Assembly: GCF_029076845.1 (NCBI RefSeq)
Contig: NZ_JARESE010000070.1
Location: 88,290 to 152,289, forward strand
Length of the DNA: 64,000 nt
Origin: Novosphingobium album (ex Liu et al. 2023)
GTDB taxonomy: Bacteria; Pseudomonadota; Alphaproteobacteria; Sphingomonadales; Sphingomonadaceae
Direction of reading: 5' to 3'
The number at the start of each line of letters is the position of its first letter. The stretch's first letter is position 1. The notes under the pieces are model-generated. The model saw nothing but the letters and a program-made list of their open reading frames with translations, was not told the DNA's origin and ran no database searches. Below, in pieces: positions 42,904-51,936 of the stretch. A program made the position numbers and the translations under genes.

Positions 42904-44184
42904 ATGGACGAATCGCATGTCGTGGTGCTGGGGGCTGGCCTTGGCGGCACGATCGCCGCTTACGAGATCCGCGAGGCGCTGAAAGGCAAGGCGCGCGTCA
43001 CGGTCATCAGCAAAGGCGACGATTACTGGTTCGTTCCGTCCAATCCCTGGGTCGTGGTCGGCTGGCGCGAGCCCGAGGCGATACGCGTCCACTTGCCTTC
43101 GGTGATGGAGAAGCGCGGGATCGCCTTCACCGGCGCCGGTGCGCGCCAGGTCGATCCCGATGCCAATCGCATCGTGCTGAACGATAATTCATATATCGAT
43201 TATGACTATCTCGTGATCGCCACGGGCCCGGACCTTGCCTTTGACGAGATCGCCGGTTTCGGACCCGCGCACCATACCGTCTCGATCTGCGAGACCGCCC
43301 ACGCCGCCGCCGCGCGCGACAAGTTCGAGGAACTGTGCGCCAATCCCCGCCCGATCGTGGTCGGCGCGGCGCAAGGCGCCTCGTGCTATGGCCCGGCCTA
43401 TGAAATGGCGATGATCCTCGACACCGAACTCAAGCGTCGTGAGATCCGCGACAAGGTGCCGATGACTTTCGTCACGCCCGAACCCTATATCGGCCACCTC
43501 GGGCTTGACGGGGTGGGCGATACGAAGGGCCTGCTCGAAAGCGAGATGCGCAACCGGCATATCAAGTGGATCACCAATGCCAAGGTCGCCAGCGTCGAGC
43601 CCGGCATGATGCATGTCGAGGAAGTAAACGAGGACGGCTCGACCAAAAAGCTGCACGATCTCGATTTCGGCTGGGCCATGCTGATGCCGCCGTTTCGCGG
43701 CGTGGCGGCCCTGCGCGGCATCGAAGGGCTGGTGAACCCGCGCGGCTTCGTGCTGGTCGACAAACACCAGCGCAATCCGAAGTACCGCAATGTCTTCGGC
43801 CTGGGCGTGTGCATTGCCATCCCGCCGACCGGACCCACGCCCGTGCCGGTGGGCGTGCCCAAGACCGGCTTCATGATCGAAAGCATGGTCACGGCCATCG
43901 CCCAGAACCTGAAAGAAATCTTCGCCGGCGCCGAACCGACGCACGAGGCGACGTGGAACGCGATCTGCCTGGCCGATTTCGGCGATGGCGGCGTCGCTTT
44001 CGTCGCCAAGCCGCAGATCCCGCCGCGCAACACCAACTGGTCTTCGGAAGGCAAGTGGGTGCACCTGGCCAAGATCGGTTTCGAGAAGTATTTCCTGCGC
44101 AAGATCCGCAAGGGTGAAAGCGAACCGTTCTACGAAAAGTTGGCCTTGCATGTGCTGGGCATCAAGAAGCTGCGCTTTGACTGA
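42904..44184 (+). CDS. Sulfide:quinone oxidoreductase-like flavoprotein
   Basis: A 426-residue flavoprotein with the FAD motif VVVLGAGLGGTIAAYEIREA, second dinucleotide region near YDYLVIATGPD, and candidate redox cysteines Cys129 (SICETAH), Cys161 (GASCYGP) and Cys303 (GLGVCIAIPP). The last motif, followed by PVPVGVPKTGFMIESMV, is characteristic of SQR enzymes, which oxidise sulfide and pass electrons to quinone at the membrane. The late helical end (YFLRKIRKGESEPFYEKLA) is the usual membrane anchor. ATG 42904 has an ideal ribosome site. It leads the + strand unit with the small membrane protein and TolC. Confidence 0.87.
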   Translation: MDESHVVVLGAGLGGTIAAYEIREALKGKARVTVISKGDDYWFVPSNPWVVVGWREPEAIRVHLPSVMEKRGIAFTGAGARQVDPDANRIVLNDNSYIDYDYLVIATGPDLAFDEIAGFGPAHHTVSICETAHAAAARDKFEELCANPRPIVVGAAQGASCYGPAYEMAMILDTELKRREIRDKVPMTFVTPEPYIGHLGLDGVGDTKGLLESEMRNRHIKWITNAKVASVEPGMMHVEEVNEDGSTKKLHDLDFGWAMLMPPFRGVAALRGIEGLVNPRGFVLVDKHQRNPKYRNVFGLGVCIAIPPTGPTPVPVGVPKTGFMIESMVTAIAQNLKEIFAGAEPTHEATWNAICLADFGDGGVAFVAKPQIPPRNTNWSSEGKWVHLAKIGFEKYFLRKIRKGESEPFYEKLALHVLGIKKLRFD

Positions 44185-44195
44185 GGAGAGAGCCG

Positions 44196-44399
44196 ATGAA
44201 TCTTGACCGGGCCGTGCTGGCATTCGCGGGAATCGTGGTGTTGGCAAGCGCGATCCTTTCGGTAACGGTGAACCCCTGGTGGATCGCCCTCACCATCTTT
44301 GCCGGGCTCAACATGCTGCAGGCCAGCGTGACCGGGTTCTGCCCGGCCGCGATGGTGTTTCGCGCGCTGGGCGTGCGCGCGGGCTGCGCTTTCCGCTGA
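44196..44399 (+). CDS. DUF2892 (YgaP-like) small membrane protein
   Basis: A 67-residue protein with two membrane helices (about residues 7-24 and 28-44) and the family segment GFCPAAMVFRALGV. DUF2892 forms the membrane part of rhodanese YgaP and occurs as a separate protein beside rhodanese or SQR genes. It sits 11 bases after the SQR-like stop, with a GAGGAGAGAG ribosome site. It would place a sulfurtransferase at the membrane or take part in thiol transport. Confidence 0.85.
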   Translation: MNLDRAVLAFAGIVVLASAILSVTVNPWWIALTIFAGLNMLQASVTGFCPAAMVFRALGVRAGCAFR

Positions 44400-44407
44400 G
44401 CGGGACG

Positions 44408-45676
44408 ATGCGCCGCCTGACCGCCTTTCTGGCGCTTGCCGGCGCCGCCCTGCCGCTTGCCTCGGCCAGCGCGCAATCGCTCGACCAGGTCGTCGCCGCG
44501 ACATTCGCGCATTCGCCCGTGCTCACCGCCGCGCGCGCGCGCGAGGATGCCGCCGCCGCCGCGCTCGATCAGGCGCGGGCCGAGCGAATGCCGCTGGCCA
44601 CCGCGCAAGGCCAGATCGCCACCGGCTATATCGACCCGCAAGGCTTCTTCGGCCTCAGTGCCGACGATGTCGCGCCACGCTCGGCGCAAGCGACCGTGGA
44701 ACTGCCGCTCTATACCGGCGGCCGGGTAGGCGCGGCGGTGGCGCAGGCGAAAGGCGGCCGCGCGCTGGCCGCGCTCGCCACGCAATCGGCCGCGCTGGAC
44801 CTCAGGCTGCAAGTGGTGCGCGCCTATACCCAGGCGCTGGCCGCGCAGGAACAGCTGCGCAGCTATGACAAGCTGGTGGAGGCGCTGGCCGAAGCCGTCC
44901 GCCAGGCGCACCTGACGTTCAGGGCCGGCGCCGGCACTTCCACCGAAGTGGCCCAGGCCGAAGCGCGCAAGGCCGAGGCCGATGCCGGCCTGGCCGGCGC
45001 GCGCGGCGCGCTCGCCTCGGCCATGGCACAGCTCGCCACGCTGAGCGGCGGGCCGGTGCAGCCCTCGGGCGACTTGCCGCCCGCCCCGCCCGTGCCCGCC
45101 ACCCCGGACGAGGCGGTCGATCTTGCCACCCGGCACAACCCGCAAGTGGAACAGGCGCGCAAGGCCGCCGACGTGGCGCGCGCCGGCATCGCGGCCGCGC
45201 GGGCCGAGGGCCTGCCCACGGTGGGCGCCTTTGCCGAGGCGGCCAGCGTACGCGACCAGTTCTTCCCCGGCTACAAGGCCGACAGCGCCAGCGTGGGCCT
45301 GCGCGCGCGCTGGACCTTCTTCAGCGGCGGCCGGGTGAGCGCCAAGGTGAACGGGGCCGAAGCGCAGGCCCGCGCGGCCGACGCGGACGCACTGGCGGCG
45401 GCGCAGATGGTGGAAAACCAGGCCGTACAGGCTTTCGCGGGCGTGACGTCCGCCCGCGCGATGCTCGCGGCCGCCCGCGCGCGCGTGTCCGCGACCGAGG
45501 ACGCGCTGCGCGGCACCCGCTTCGAAGTGAAGGCGGGCGCCAAGCCGCAGCTTGCCCTGCTCGATGCCGAGCGCGAGGCCATTGCCGCGCAGACCGCGCG
45601 GATCGAGGCGAATGGCCGGCTGCTTGTCGCCGCCTATACGCTGCGCGCGATCACGGGCATGGAAGAAGCCCCCTGA
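44408..45676 (+). CDS. TolC-family outer membrane efflux protein
   Basis: A 422-residue outer-membrane channel protein. The signal peptide ends near residue 22 (ASASAQS). Two repeated helical segments, alanine-rich, start LDQVVAATFAHSPVLTAAR and later EAVDLATRHNPQVEQARKAA, as usual in this fold. It lies directly after the DUF2892 gene and belongs with the divergent RND permease and adaptor, completing a tripartite pump. The ATG 44408 is chosen; a longer in-frame stretch from 44279 overlaps the DUF2892 gene and is rejected. Confidence 0.88.
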   Translation: MRRLTAFLALAGAALPLASASAQSLDQVVAATFAHSPVLTAARAREDAAAAALDQARAERMPLATAQGQIATGYIDPQGFFGLSADDVAPRSAQATVELPLYTGGRVGAAVAQAKGGRALAALATQSAALDLRLQVVRAYTQALAAQEQLRSYDKLVEALAEAVRQAHLTFRAGAGTSTEVAQAEARKAEADAGLAGARGALASAMAQLATLSGGPVQPSGDLPPAPPVPATPDEAVDLATRHNPQVEQARKAADVARAGIAAARAEGLPTVGAFAEAASVRDQFFPGYKADSASVGLRARWTFFSGGRVSAKVNGAEAQARAADADALAAAQMVENQAVQAFAGVTSARAMLAAARARVSATEDALRGTRFEVKAGAKPQLALLDAEREAIAAQTARIEANGRLLVAAYTLRAITGMEEAP

Positions 45677-45696
45677 GTCGCCCGAAAGGCAGCCCG

Positions 45697-46527
45697 ATGA
45701 CCGAGAATCCTTCCGCCGCCGACTGGGCCGAGGCGCGTGGCCGCAAGTGGCGCGACCAGCTCGACGCGATGGAAACCATGCTGCTGCCGGTCGATGCCCC
45801 GCTGATCGCCGCGCTGGCGCTGGAAGGCGCCTCCTCGGTCGCCGACATCGGCTGCGGCGGCGGCGCGACCACGCGCGCCATCGCCGATGCGGCGCCGGCT
45901 GGCTGCCGCGTCACCGGCATCGACATCTCGGCCGATCTCGTCGCCGCCGCCAGCGCGCGGGCGGGCACGGCGACGGTCTCGTTCCGCCAGGCCGATGCCG
46001 AGACCTGGCGGCCGGACGCGCCGTTCGACCGGCTCTCCTCGCGCTTCGGCATCATGTTCTTCCCCGATCCGCCCGCCGCTTTCGCCAACTTGCGCCGCTG
46101 GCTGGCGCCCGGCGGACGCTTCGCCTTCGCCGCCTGGGGCACGCCGCAGGCCAATCCATGGATGAGCAGCGTGCGCCAGACGATCGGCGAGGTGATCGCG
46201 CTGGCGCCGCCGCCCGCCGATGCGCCCGGCCCGCTGCGCTATGGCGATGCCGGCCGGCTGGTCGCGCTGCTGGAACGGGCGGGCTTCGCCGCGATCACGG
46301 TCACGCCCTGGAGCGGCAAGCTCGCGCTGGGCGGCGGGCTCGACGCGGCGGCGGCCTGCGAATTCGCGCTCGGCACGATGTCGGTGGGCGAACTGCTCGA
46401 CGATGCCCCGCCCGCAGCCCGGACCCAGGCCCGCGAGCGGCTGACCGCGCGCTTTGCCGAGCACCTTGAGGACGGCGTGGTGCGCATGGGCGCGAGCGTG
46501 AACATCTTCACGGGCACCGTGAACTAG
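45697..46527 (+). CDS. Class I SAM-dependent methyltransferase
   Basis: A 276-residue methyltransferase with SAM-binding motif VADIGCGGGATTRAIADA (about residues 48-65), the second strand acidic residue in VTGIDISADLV and a post-motif SSRFGIMFFPDP. The C-terminal part matches the ubiE/SmtA-like class that includes thiopurine and small-molecule methyltransferases. It starts 20 bases after the TolC stop, so is likely in the same unit. A role in methylating a thiol or exported compound would suit the context but is only a guess. Confidence 0.85.
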   Translation: MTENPSAADWAEARGRKWRDQLDAMETMLLPVDAPLIAALALEGASSVADIGCGGGATTRAIADAAPAGCRVTGIDISADLVAAASARAGTATVSFRQADAETWRPDAPFDRLSSRFGIMFFPDPPAAFANLRRWLAPGGRFAFAAWGTPQANPWMSSVRQTIGEVIALAPPPADAPGPLRYGDAGRLVALLERAGFAAITVTPWSGKLALGGGLDAAAACEFALGTMSVGELLDDAPPAARTQARERLTARFAEHLEDGVVRMGASVNIFTGTVN

Positions 46528-46942
46528 CGCCGTTTCAAGCCGGCCATTCGCGGTCGACGGCCCGGTAAAGGCGGGTCTCCAAAGTCTGAGCCGTGTGCCT
46601 TGCGCAAACGCTCCAGAGCGGCCTTGCGCCCAGCCGGAATCCGCCGCCGCGCCGGAACTCCCGGCCGTCGCGCCATGGCGCGCGTCCTCCGGGACCGATC
46701 GGCAAACCTTAAATTTCCCTAATGTGGCCCAGTGTCACAGAGGCGTAAATACGCGCCCCTAGTGCGCCGATCAAACAATTCGGGCTCATCCGATAATTCA
46801 GGGATTATCGCTGACATCCAGCAGTAAATAATTGGGCACACGACGCTTTCTATCGGAAGGTCGTGCACCCGGACACGCGCAATAAATCTACGGATTTTGA
46901 GAAGAACGCGGCGTTACTCGTCGCGCAATGGGGGTATTCATC
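46528..46942. other. Intergenic region upstream of the TonB receptor
   Basis: 415 bases without a supported gene. It contains CACGAC at 46839-46844 and GTCGTG at 46860-46865, an inverted repeat about 80 bases before the receptor start, and an AATGTGGCCCAGTGTCACAG stretch at about 46720-46739 that is only loosely like a Pho box. It is the likely promoter region of the receptor. Confidence 0.3.
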
Positions 46943-49918
46943 ATGTTTGTCTCGACAAAATATTCAAAAACCCGCCTGTCGCTGCATGTCGGCTTCGCCG
47001 CGCTGGCCGTGTCGAGCGCGGCCCTGGCCGGCGCGCCCGCGCTGGCGCAGTCGGCCGCCCAGCCGCAAGGCGAAGGCCGCATCACCGGCACCGTGGTCAA
47101 TGCCTCCGGGAACTTCCTGCGCGGCGCGGAAGTGCGCGTCGAAGGATCGGACATCGTCGGCGTCACCGACAGCGACGGGCGTTTCATCCTGCAGCGCGTG
47201 CCCGCCGGCACGCAGCAGCTGAGCATCACCTACTTCGGTTATGAGACGGGCCGGCAGTCCGTGGATGTCGGCGGGGGCGCCACGGTGGACATCACGCTGG
47301 CGCTCAAGCCCACGGCCACGGACGGCTCGGGCGAGATCGTCGTGAGCGGCAGCCGCCCGATCGCCGAATCCGAGGAAGCCGCGATCCAGCTCAAGCGCGC
47401 CTCGACCTCGCTTGTCGATGTGATCGCCGCCGACAGCGTCGGCCGCTTCCCCGACCAGAACATCGCCGCCGCCGTCAGCCGCCTGCCGGGCGTGAGCATC
47501 GGGCGCGACCAGGGGCAGGAACGCTACATCAGCTTGCGCGGCTCGCCGGCAAGCTGGACGACGCTGGCTTTCGACGGGGTCAACGTGATCAGCCCGGAAG
47601 GGCGCGAGACCCGCTTCGATACCATCCCCTCCTCGATCGCCAGCCAGACCGTCATCCGCAAGGCGGTGACGGCCGACATGCCGGGCGAAACCGTGGCGGG
47701 CAACATCAACATCGTCACGCGCAGCCCGTTCGACTATCACGGCTTCAAGGGCGCGCTCGACGGCGGCTATGGCTACAACGACCTGGGCCAGGGCAAGCAG
47801 TACAACGTCGGCGGCTTCCTGTCCGACCGCTTCGCCAACGACACGCTGGGCATCCTGATCGGCGCCTCGCGCTATGAGCGCGACATGGTGACGGACAACT
47901 TCGAGAACAGTTGGGAAGTCTCGCCCGAAGACCAGGAACCCGGCGGCAAGGAGCGTATCTGGGCCGCCAAGACGCAGAACAAGCTCTATCGCCTGACGCG
48001 CAGCAACACCTCGTTCTCCGGCCGCCTCGAATGGCGCCCTGACAGCGCCAACCAGATCTTCCTCAGCTCGATCTACAGCCAGTTCCGCGATGATGAGCTG
48101 CGCAATGCCTGGGTCTTCGATCTCGATCAGGATGCGAAGAAGACCTCGAGCAGCACCGTGGGCACCACCACCGGCTATGCCGATATCCGCACCGGCAACA
48201 CGCCGCTGCAAGGCACGCTGCACGGCGCCGAGATCGAAAGCACGCTCAACAGCAACTCCTCGCGCCAGAGCATCTTCACCAATACCCTGGCCGGCGAGCA
48301 CGATCTGGATACCTGGAAAGTGAAGTGGCGGCTGAACTACACGCGCGCCGATGCGCGCAGCAAGCCGCCGTTCCAGTCCTCGTGGGTCAGCCCGACCAGC
48401 TTCACCCAGCGCCCCACGCTGGTCTATGACTTCACCGATCCGAACCTCGCCCGGGTCCACCTGTTCCAGACGATCCGCAATGCCGACGGCACATATTCCA
48501 CCGGCCCGGAACGGCCCTATATCCAGCCGACCGAGCTGAACTTCCTGAACATGACCCGCAACCGCCAGCTTGACCGGACCAATGCCTATACCGGCAAGCT
48601 GGACATCGAGCACAACGCCGCGCTGTTCGGCGCCGAAACGGTCATCCAGCTTGGCGGCGAATATGACAAGCGCACCAAGACCTCGAACCGCACCGTGCTG
48701 GAAGTCACGCCCGAAACCTTGGCGGCGGCCGGGCTGACGAACCCCACGCAGGCGCAGATCAGCATCGACACGCCCTACAAGGGCAAGCTGCCGCTGGGCT
48801 ATGGCTTCCGGTACTTCTCGAGCGAACTGGGCGAAGCGCTGTTCGACAGCTATGCCAAGGCTGGCGCCGCGCGCATCCAGGCCGGCGCGTCCGAGGAGAA
48901 CGACTATCGCGTGACCGAGGAAGTGCTCGCCGGCTATCTCATGGGCACGACCTATTTCAACTGGGGCAACATCGTCTACGGCGCGCGCGTCGAACGGGTG
49001 AAGAACACCGGCTCGGCCCTGTCGATGACCAACGACGGCTACCTGCCCACGCAGGTCTCGAACAGCTTCACCTCGGTCTATCCCAGCATCCACCTGAACT
49101 GGGACGTCAACCGCGACATGAAGCTGCGCCTTTCGGCCAACACCGGCGCCGCTCGCCCCGATTACGACCAGCTGCGGCCGAATTTCTCCTATGACGATGA
49201 CGAGCAGATCGTGTCCGGCGGCAATCCCAACGCCAAGCCCGAACGCGCCAAGGGCGTGGACCTCTATTTCGAATGGTACATGCCTTCGCGCGGCTTCCTG
49301 TCGGTCGGCGCCTATTACAAGGACCTGCAGGACATCCTCTACGATGTCGAGCTGCCGACCTTCGGCTCGGATATCCTGAACTCGAACGGGATCAACCGCG
49401 CCGACTATCACTATGCGACGATCGCCAACGGCGGCGGCGGCCACATCAAGGGGCTGGAATTCGCCTTCTCGCAGCCGCTCGAGGGTCTGGCCCGCTCGAT
49501 GGGCCTGCCCGACTGGGCGCAAGGCTTCGGCCTGCAGGCCAACCTCACGCTCAACGATTCCAAGGCCACCACGCCCGACGGGCGCACCACCGACCTGCCG
49601 GGCGCCTCGCCGCTGATCTACAACGTCTCGGGCTACTACGAGCGCTACGGCTTCTCGGCGCGGCTGAGCTACCAGTGGCAGAAGGCCTATCTCGACTCGA
49701 TCGGATCGGGTGACATCCTGGGCGATACCTACTGGGCCAATGTCGCCCGGCTCGATTTCTCGCTGCGCTATGCGATCAACGAGAACGTCCAGCTTTACCT
49801 CGATGCGAACAACCTGACCAATGAGCCGGGCATCCGCTACCAGGGCGATTTCCAGCACCAGATCGAGCACGAGGTCTTCGGACGGCGCTATCTGGCCGGC
49901 GTGAAGCTGAACTTCTGA
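46943..49918 (+). CDS. TonB-dependent outer membrane receptor
   Basis: A 991-residue receptor with a signal peptide ending near residue 36 (AGAPALAQS). A carboxypeptidase-regulatory-like domain follows (ITGTVVNASGNFLRGAEVRV), then a TonB-box-like EIVVSGSR, plug domain (DQNIAAAVSRLPGVSIGRDQ, YISLRGSPASWTTLAFDGV) and a beta barrel ending in a phenylalanine (LAGVKLNF). It belongs to the large Xanthomonas/Caulobacter/sphingomonad receptor family. The ATG 46943 has GGGGG eight bases upstream. Downstream are an OmpR-type regulator and two phosphatases, so it may import a phosphorylated organic compound or its product. Confidence 0.9.
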   Translation: MFVSTKYSKTRLSLHVGFAALAVSSAALAGAPALAQSAAQPQGEGRITGTVVNASGNFLRGAEVRVEGSDIVGVTDSDGRFILQRVPAGTQQLSITYFGYETGRQSVDVGGGATVDITLALKPTATDGSGEIVVSGSRPIAESEEAAIQLKRASTSLVDVIAADSVGRFPDQNIAAAVSRLPGVSIGRDQGQERYISLRGSPASWTTLAFDGVNVISPEGRETRFDTIPSSIASQTVIRKAVTADMPGETVAGNINIVTRSPFDYHGFKGALDGGYGYNDLGQGKQYNVGGFLSDRFANDTLGILIGASRYERDMVTDNFENSWEVSPEDQEPGGKERIWAAKTQNKLYRLTRSNTSFSGRLEWRPDSANQIFLSSIYSQFRDDELRNAWVFDLDQDAKKTSSSTVGTTTGYADIRTGNTPLQGTLHGAEIESTLNSNSSRQSIFTNTLAGEHDLDTWKVKWRLNYTRADARSKPPFQSSWVSPTSFTQRPTLVYDFTDPNLARVHLFQTIRNADGTYSTGPERPYIQPTELNFLNMTRNRQLDRTNAYTGKLDIEHNAALFGAETVIQLGGEYDKRTKTSNRTVLEVTPETLAAAGLTNPTQAQISIDTPYKGKLPLGYGFRYFSSELGEALFDSYAKAGAARIQAGASEENDYRVTEEVLAGYLMGTTYFNWGNIVYGARVERVKNTGSALSMTNDGYLPTQVSNSFTSVYPSIHLNWDVNRDMKLRLSANTGAARPDYDQLRPNFSYDDDEQIVSGGNPNAKPERAKGVDLYFEWYMPSRGFLSVGAYYKDLQDILYDVELPTFGSDILNSNGINRADYHYATIANGGGGHIKGLEFAFSQPLEGLARSMGLPDWAQGFGLQANLTLNDSKATTPDGRTTDLPGASPLIYNVSGYYERYGFSARLSYQWQKAYLDSIGSGDILGDTYWANVARLDFSLRYAINENVQLYLDANNLTNEPGIRYQGDFQHQIEHEVFGRRYLAGVKLNF

Positions 49919-50074
49919 TCGGGCCGGAAGGTTCGAACGGGTAACGGGGCAGTGCCGGTCCGCCCGGATCGCGCTGTCCCGCTTCGCGATGGAATGGCGG
50001 TGCAGGTGTCACACGGGATTGCTAAGGCCCGCGTCAGGAACGCAGTCCATGCCGGCAGCGCGGCGCCACGAACC

Positions 50075-50761
50075 ATGACCAGACGCATCCTCGTCGTGGA
50101 AGACGATACGGCGACCGCCGGCTTCCTGCGGTCTGGCCTGGAGGATGCCGGCTATCAGGTCGAATGGGCGGCCGAAGGCCGGCGGGGGCTGCAGCTGGCG
50201 CAACGGCCGGGCCTTGACGGCATCGTCCTCGACCGGATGCTGCCGGCGCTCGACGGGCTCAGCCTGCTGGAAATCCTGCGCGCGCAGGGCTGCGACACGC
50301 CCGTCATCATCCTTTCGGCGATCGGTTCCACCGACGAGCGGGTGCGGGGCCTTCGCGCGGGCTCTGACGACTATCTGGTCAAGCCTTTCGCCATGACCGA
50401 GCTGCTGGCCCGCCTGGAAGTGCTGCACCGGCGGCGCGTCGCGGCTCCGGGCATCGTCACGCGCCTGGCCTGCGCGGACCTGACGCTCGACCTGCTGGCG
50501 TCGCGGGCCGAACGCGCGGGACAAGTGCTGCTGCTGCAACCGCGCGCGATCCAGCTTCTCGAATTCCTCATGCGCAACCAGGGGCAAGTCGTCACGCGCT
50601 CGATGATCTTCCAGCAAGTGTGGAACTACGACTTCGATCCGGGAACCAACGTGATCGACGTCTACGTCAGCAACTTGCGCAAGGAGATCGACCGGCCCGG
50701 CCTGGTGCCCTTGCTGCACACGGTGCGCGGCGCCGGCTATCGGCTGGGGCCACGCGAATGA
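50075..50761 (+). CDS. OmpR/PhoB-family response regulator
   Basis: A 228-residue regulator. The receiver has the acidic pair in RRILVVEDDTATAG, phospho-Asp53 in GIVLDRMLPALDG and lysine in DDYLVKPFAM. A winged-helix DNA-binding domain of the OmpR type ends the chain (LLQPRAIQLLEFLMRNQGQ, TNVIDVYVSNLRKEIDR, VRGAGYRLGPRE). It lies 156 bases after the receptor. Its probable kinase partner is 1.2 kb downstream at 51933, with a phosphatase between them. Together they would control receptor and phosphatases in response to a periplasmic signal. Confidence 0.9.
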   Translation: MTRRILVVEDDTATAGFLRSGLEDAGYQVEWAAEGRRGLQLAQRPGLDGIVLDRMLPALDGLSLLEILRAQGCDTPVIILSAIGSTDERVRGLRAGSDDYLVKPFAMTELLARLEVLHRRRVAAPGIVTRLACADLTLDLLASRAERAGQVLLLQPRAIQLLEFLMRNQGQVVTRSMIFQQVWNYDFDPGTNVIDVYVSNLRKEIDRPGLVPLLHTVRGAGYRLGPRE

Positions 50762-50976
50762 AACCCGCGCCACCGGCACGGAACATTAAAAATTCCTATA
50801 GGTCGGCAAACCGTCGGCATGACCAATATATGTAATATACATCTGAAATATATGAATAATATTCTCTGACGTGCCGCTCATCGCGCGCGATATTGATATC
50901 AATCCATCGAAAGAAATTCCGCTTTCCTTGCCTGCATCACGCGACGCGTGAGGAAAAATACTGGGAGGACACACGC
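50762..50976. promoter_or_regulatory. AT-rich regulatory gap before the acid phosphatase
   Basis: A 215-base gap much richer in AT than its neighbours, with ATGTAATATACAT (an imperfect palindrome, about 50834-50846) and AATATATG words. It probably holds the promoter and operator for the phosphatase-kinase-phosphatase operon. No gene is visible. Confidence 0.35.
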
Positions 50977-51936
50977 ATGAACACCGGCCTTACCCGCAGA
51001 GGGCTCATCGGCACCATGGCGGCCACGGCGGCGCTGGGCGAGCTTCCCGCCGCGCCCGCCTTCGCCGCCGCGCAGGCCGGGCGCGGCGAAGGGCTCGCCT
51101 TCCTCGCCATCGGCGACTGGGGCCGGCGCGGCGAGCCGCACCAGCGCACCGTGGCGGCGCAGATGGGGCGCGTCGCCGAGGAGCAGGGCTGCGCTTTCAC
51201 GCTGGCGCTGGGTGACAACTTCTACGGCACGGGCGTCGATTCGGTGACGGACACGCACTGGCGGGAATCGTTCGAGGATGTCTACACCGCGCCCGCGTTG
51301 CAGAACCGCTGGTACGCGGTGCTGGGCAATCACGATTATCGCGGCAATCCGCAGGCGCAGATCGACTATTCCCGCCACAGCCGGCGCTGGATGATGCCGG
51401 CGCGCTATTATGCCGTCGAAGGCGCCACGTTCGGCGCGCCGCACGCGGACTTCTTCCTGATCGACACCACGCCGCTTGTCGCCAGCTATCGCAAGGCGCC
51501 CACGCCGGACGCGAAGCACCATGTCCACGATCAGGACCCGCAGACGCAATACGCCTGGCTCGACGCGGCGCTGGGCAGATCGCGCGCGGGCTGGAAGCTG
51601 GTGTTCGGGCATCACCCGATCTTCTCCGGCGGCCAGCACGGCGACAGCGAGGATCTGGTGCGCAATCTCCTGCCGATCCTCAAGCGCCACGGCGTCCAGG
51701 CCTATGTCTGCGGCCACGATCACGACATGCAGCACATCGAGCGCGAGGGCATCCATTTCATCGCCACCGGCTGCGGATCGACCGTGCGCCCGGTCGGCAA
51801 CGTCGATGGCACCCGCTTCGCGGTGGCCTGTTCGGGCCTGTCGCTTTACCGGGTGACGCCGGACGCGCTGGACCTGGCATTCCATGACTGGGCCGGCGCG
51901 CGCCTCTACGCGGCAACCGTCACGCGCGCGGCGTGA
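50977..51936 (+). CDS. Tat-exported purple acid phosphatase-like metallophosphatase
   Basis: A 319-residue exported phosphatase. A twin-arginine signal (LTRRGLIG, then a hydrophobic stretch and AFAAAQ) leads to the metallophosphatase fold with all five metal motifs: Asp47 (AIGDWG), Asp80 with Tyr83 (GDNFYG, purple acid phosphatase form), GNHD (118-120), HHPIFSGG (His212-213) and CGHDHD (His247, His249). It resembles tartrate-resistant acid phosphatase and would cleave phosphomonoesters in the periplasm. ATG 50977 has GGGAGG upstream. Its stop overlaps the kinase start. Confidence 0.88.
   Translation: MNTGLTRRGLIGTMAATAALGELPAAPAFAAAQAGRGEGLAFLAIGDWGRRGEPHQRTVAAQMGRVAEEQGCAFTLALGDNFYGTGVDSVTDTHWRESFEDVYTAPALQNRWYAVLGNHDYRGNPQAQIDYSRHSRRWMMPARYYAVEGATFGAPHADFFLIDTTPLVASYRKAPTPDAKHHVHDQDPQTQYAWLDAALGRSRAGWKLVFGHHPIFSGGQHGDSEDLVRNLLPILKRHGVQAYVCGHDHDMQHIEREGIHFIATGCGSTVRPVGNVDGTRFAVACSGLSLYRVTPDALDLAFHDWAGARLYAATVTRAA

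Noticed and set aside
46720..46740. Pho box upstream of the TonB receptor
   Set aside because: TGTGGC and TGTCAC are spaced by 10 bases instead of the 11-base period and differ from CTGTCAT; too weak to call.
46964..49870. 968-codon open frame opposite the TonB receptor
   Set aside because: Antisense shadow of the receptor in GC-rich DNA; no signal peptide, motif or ribosome site.
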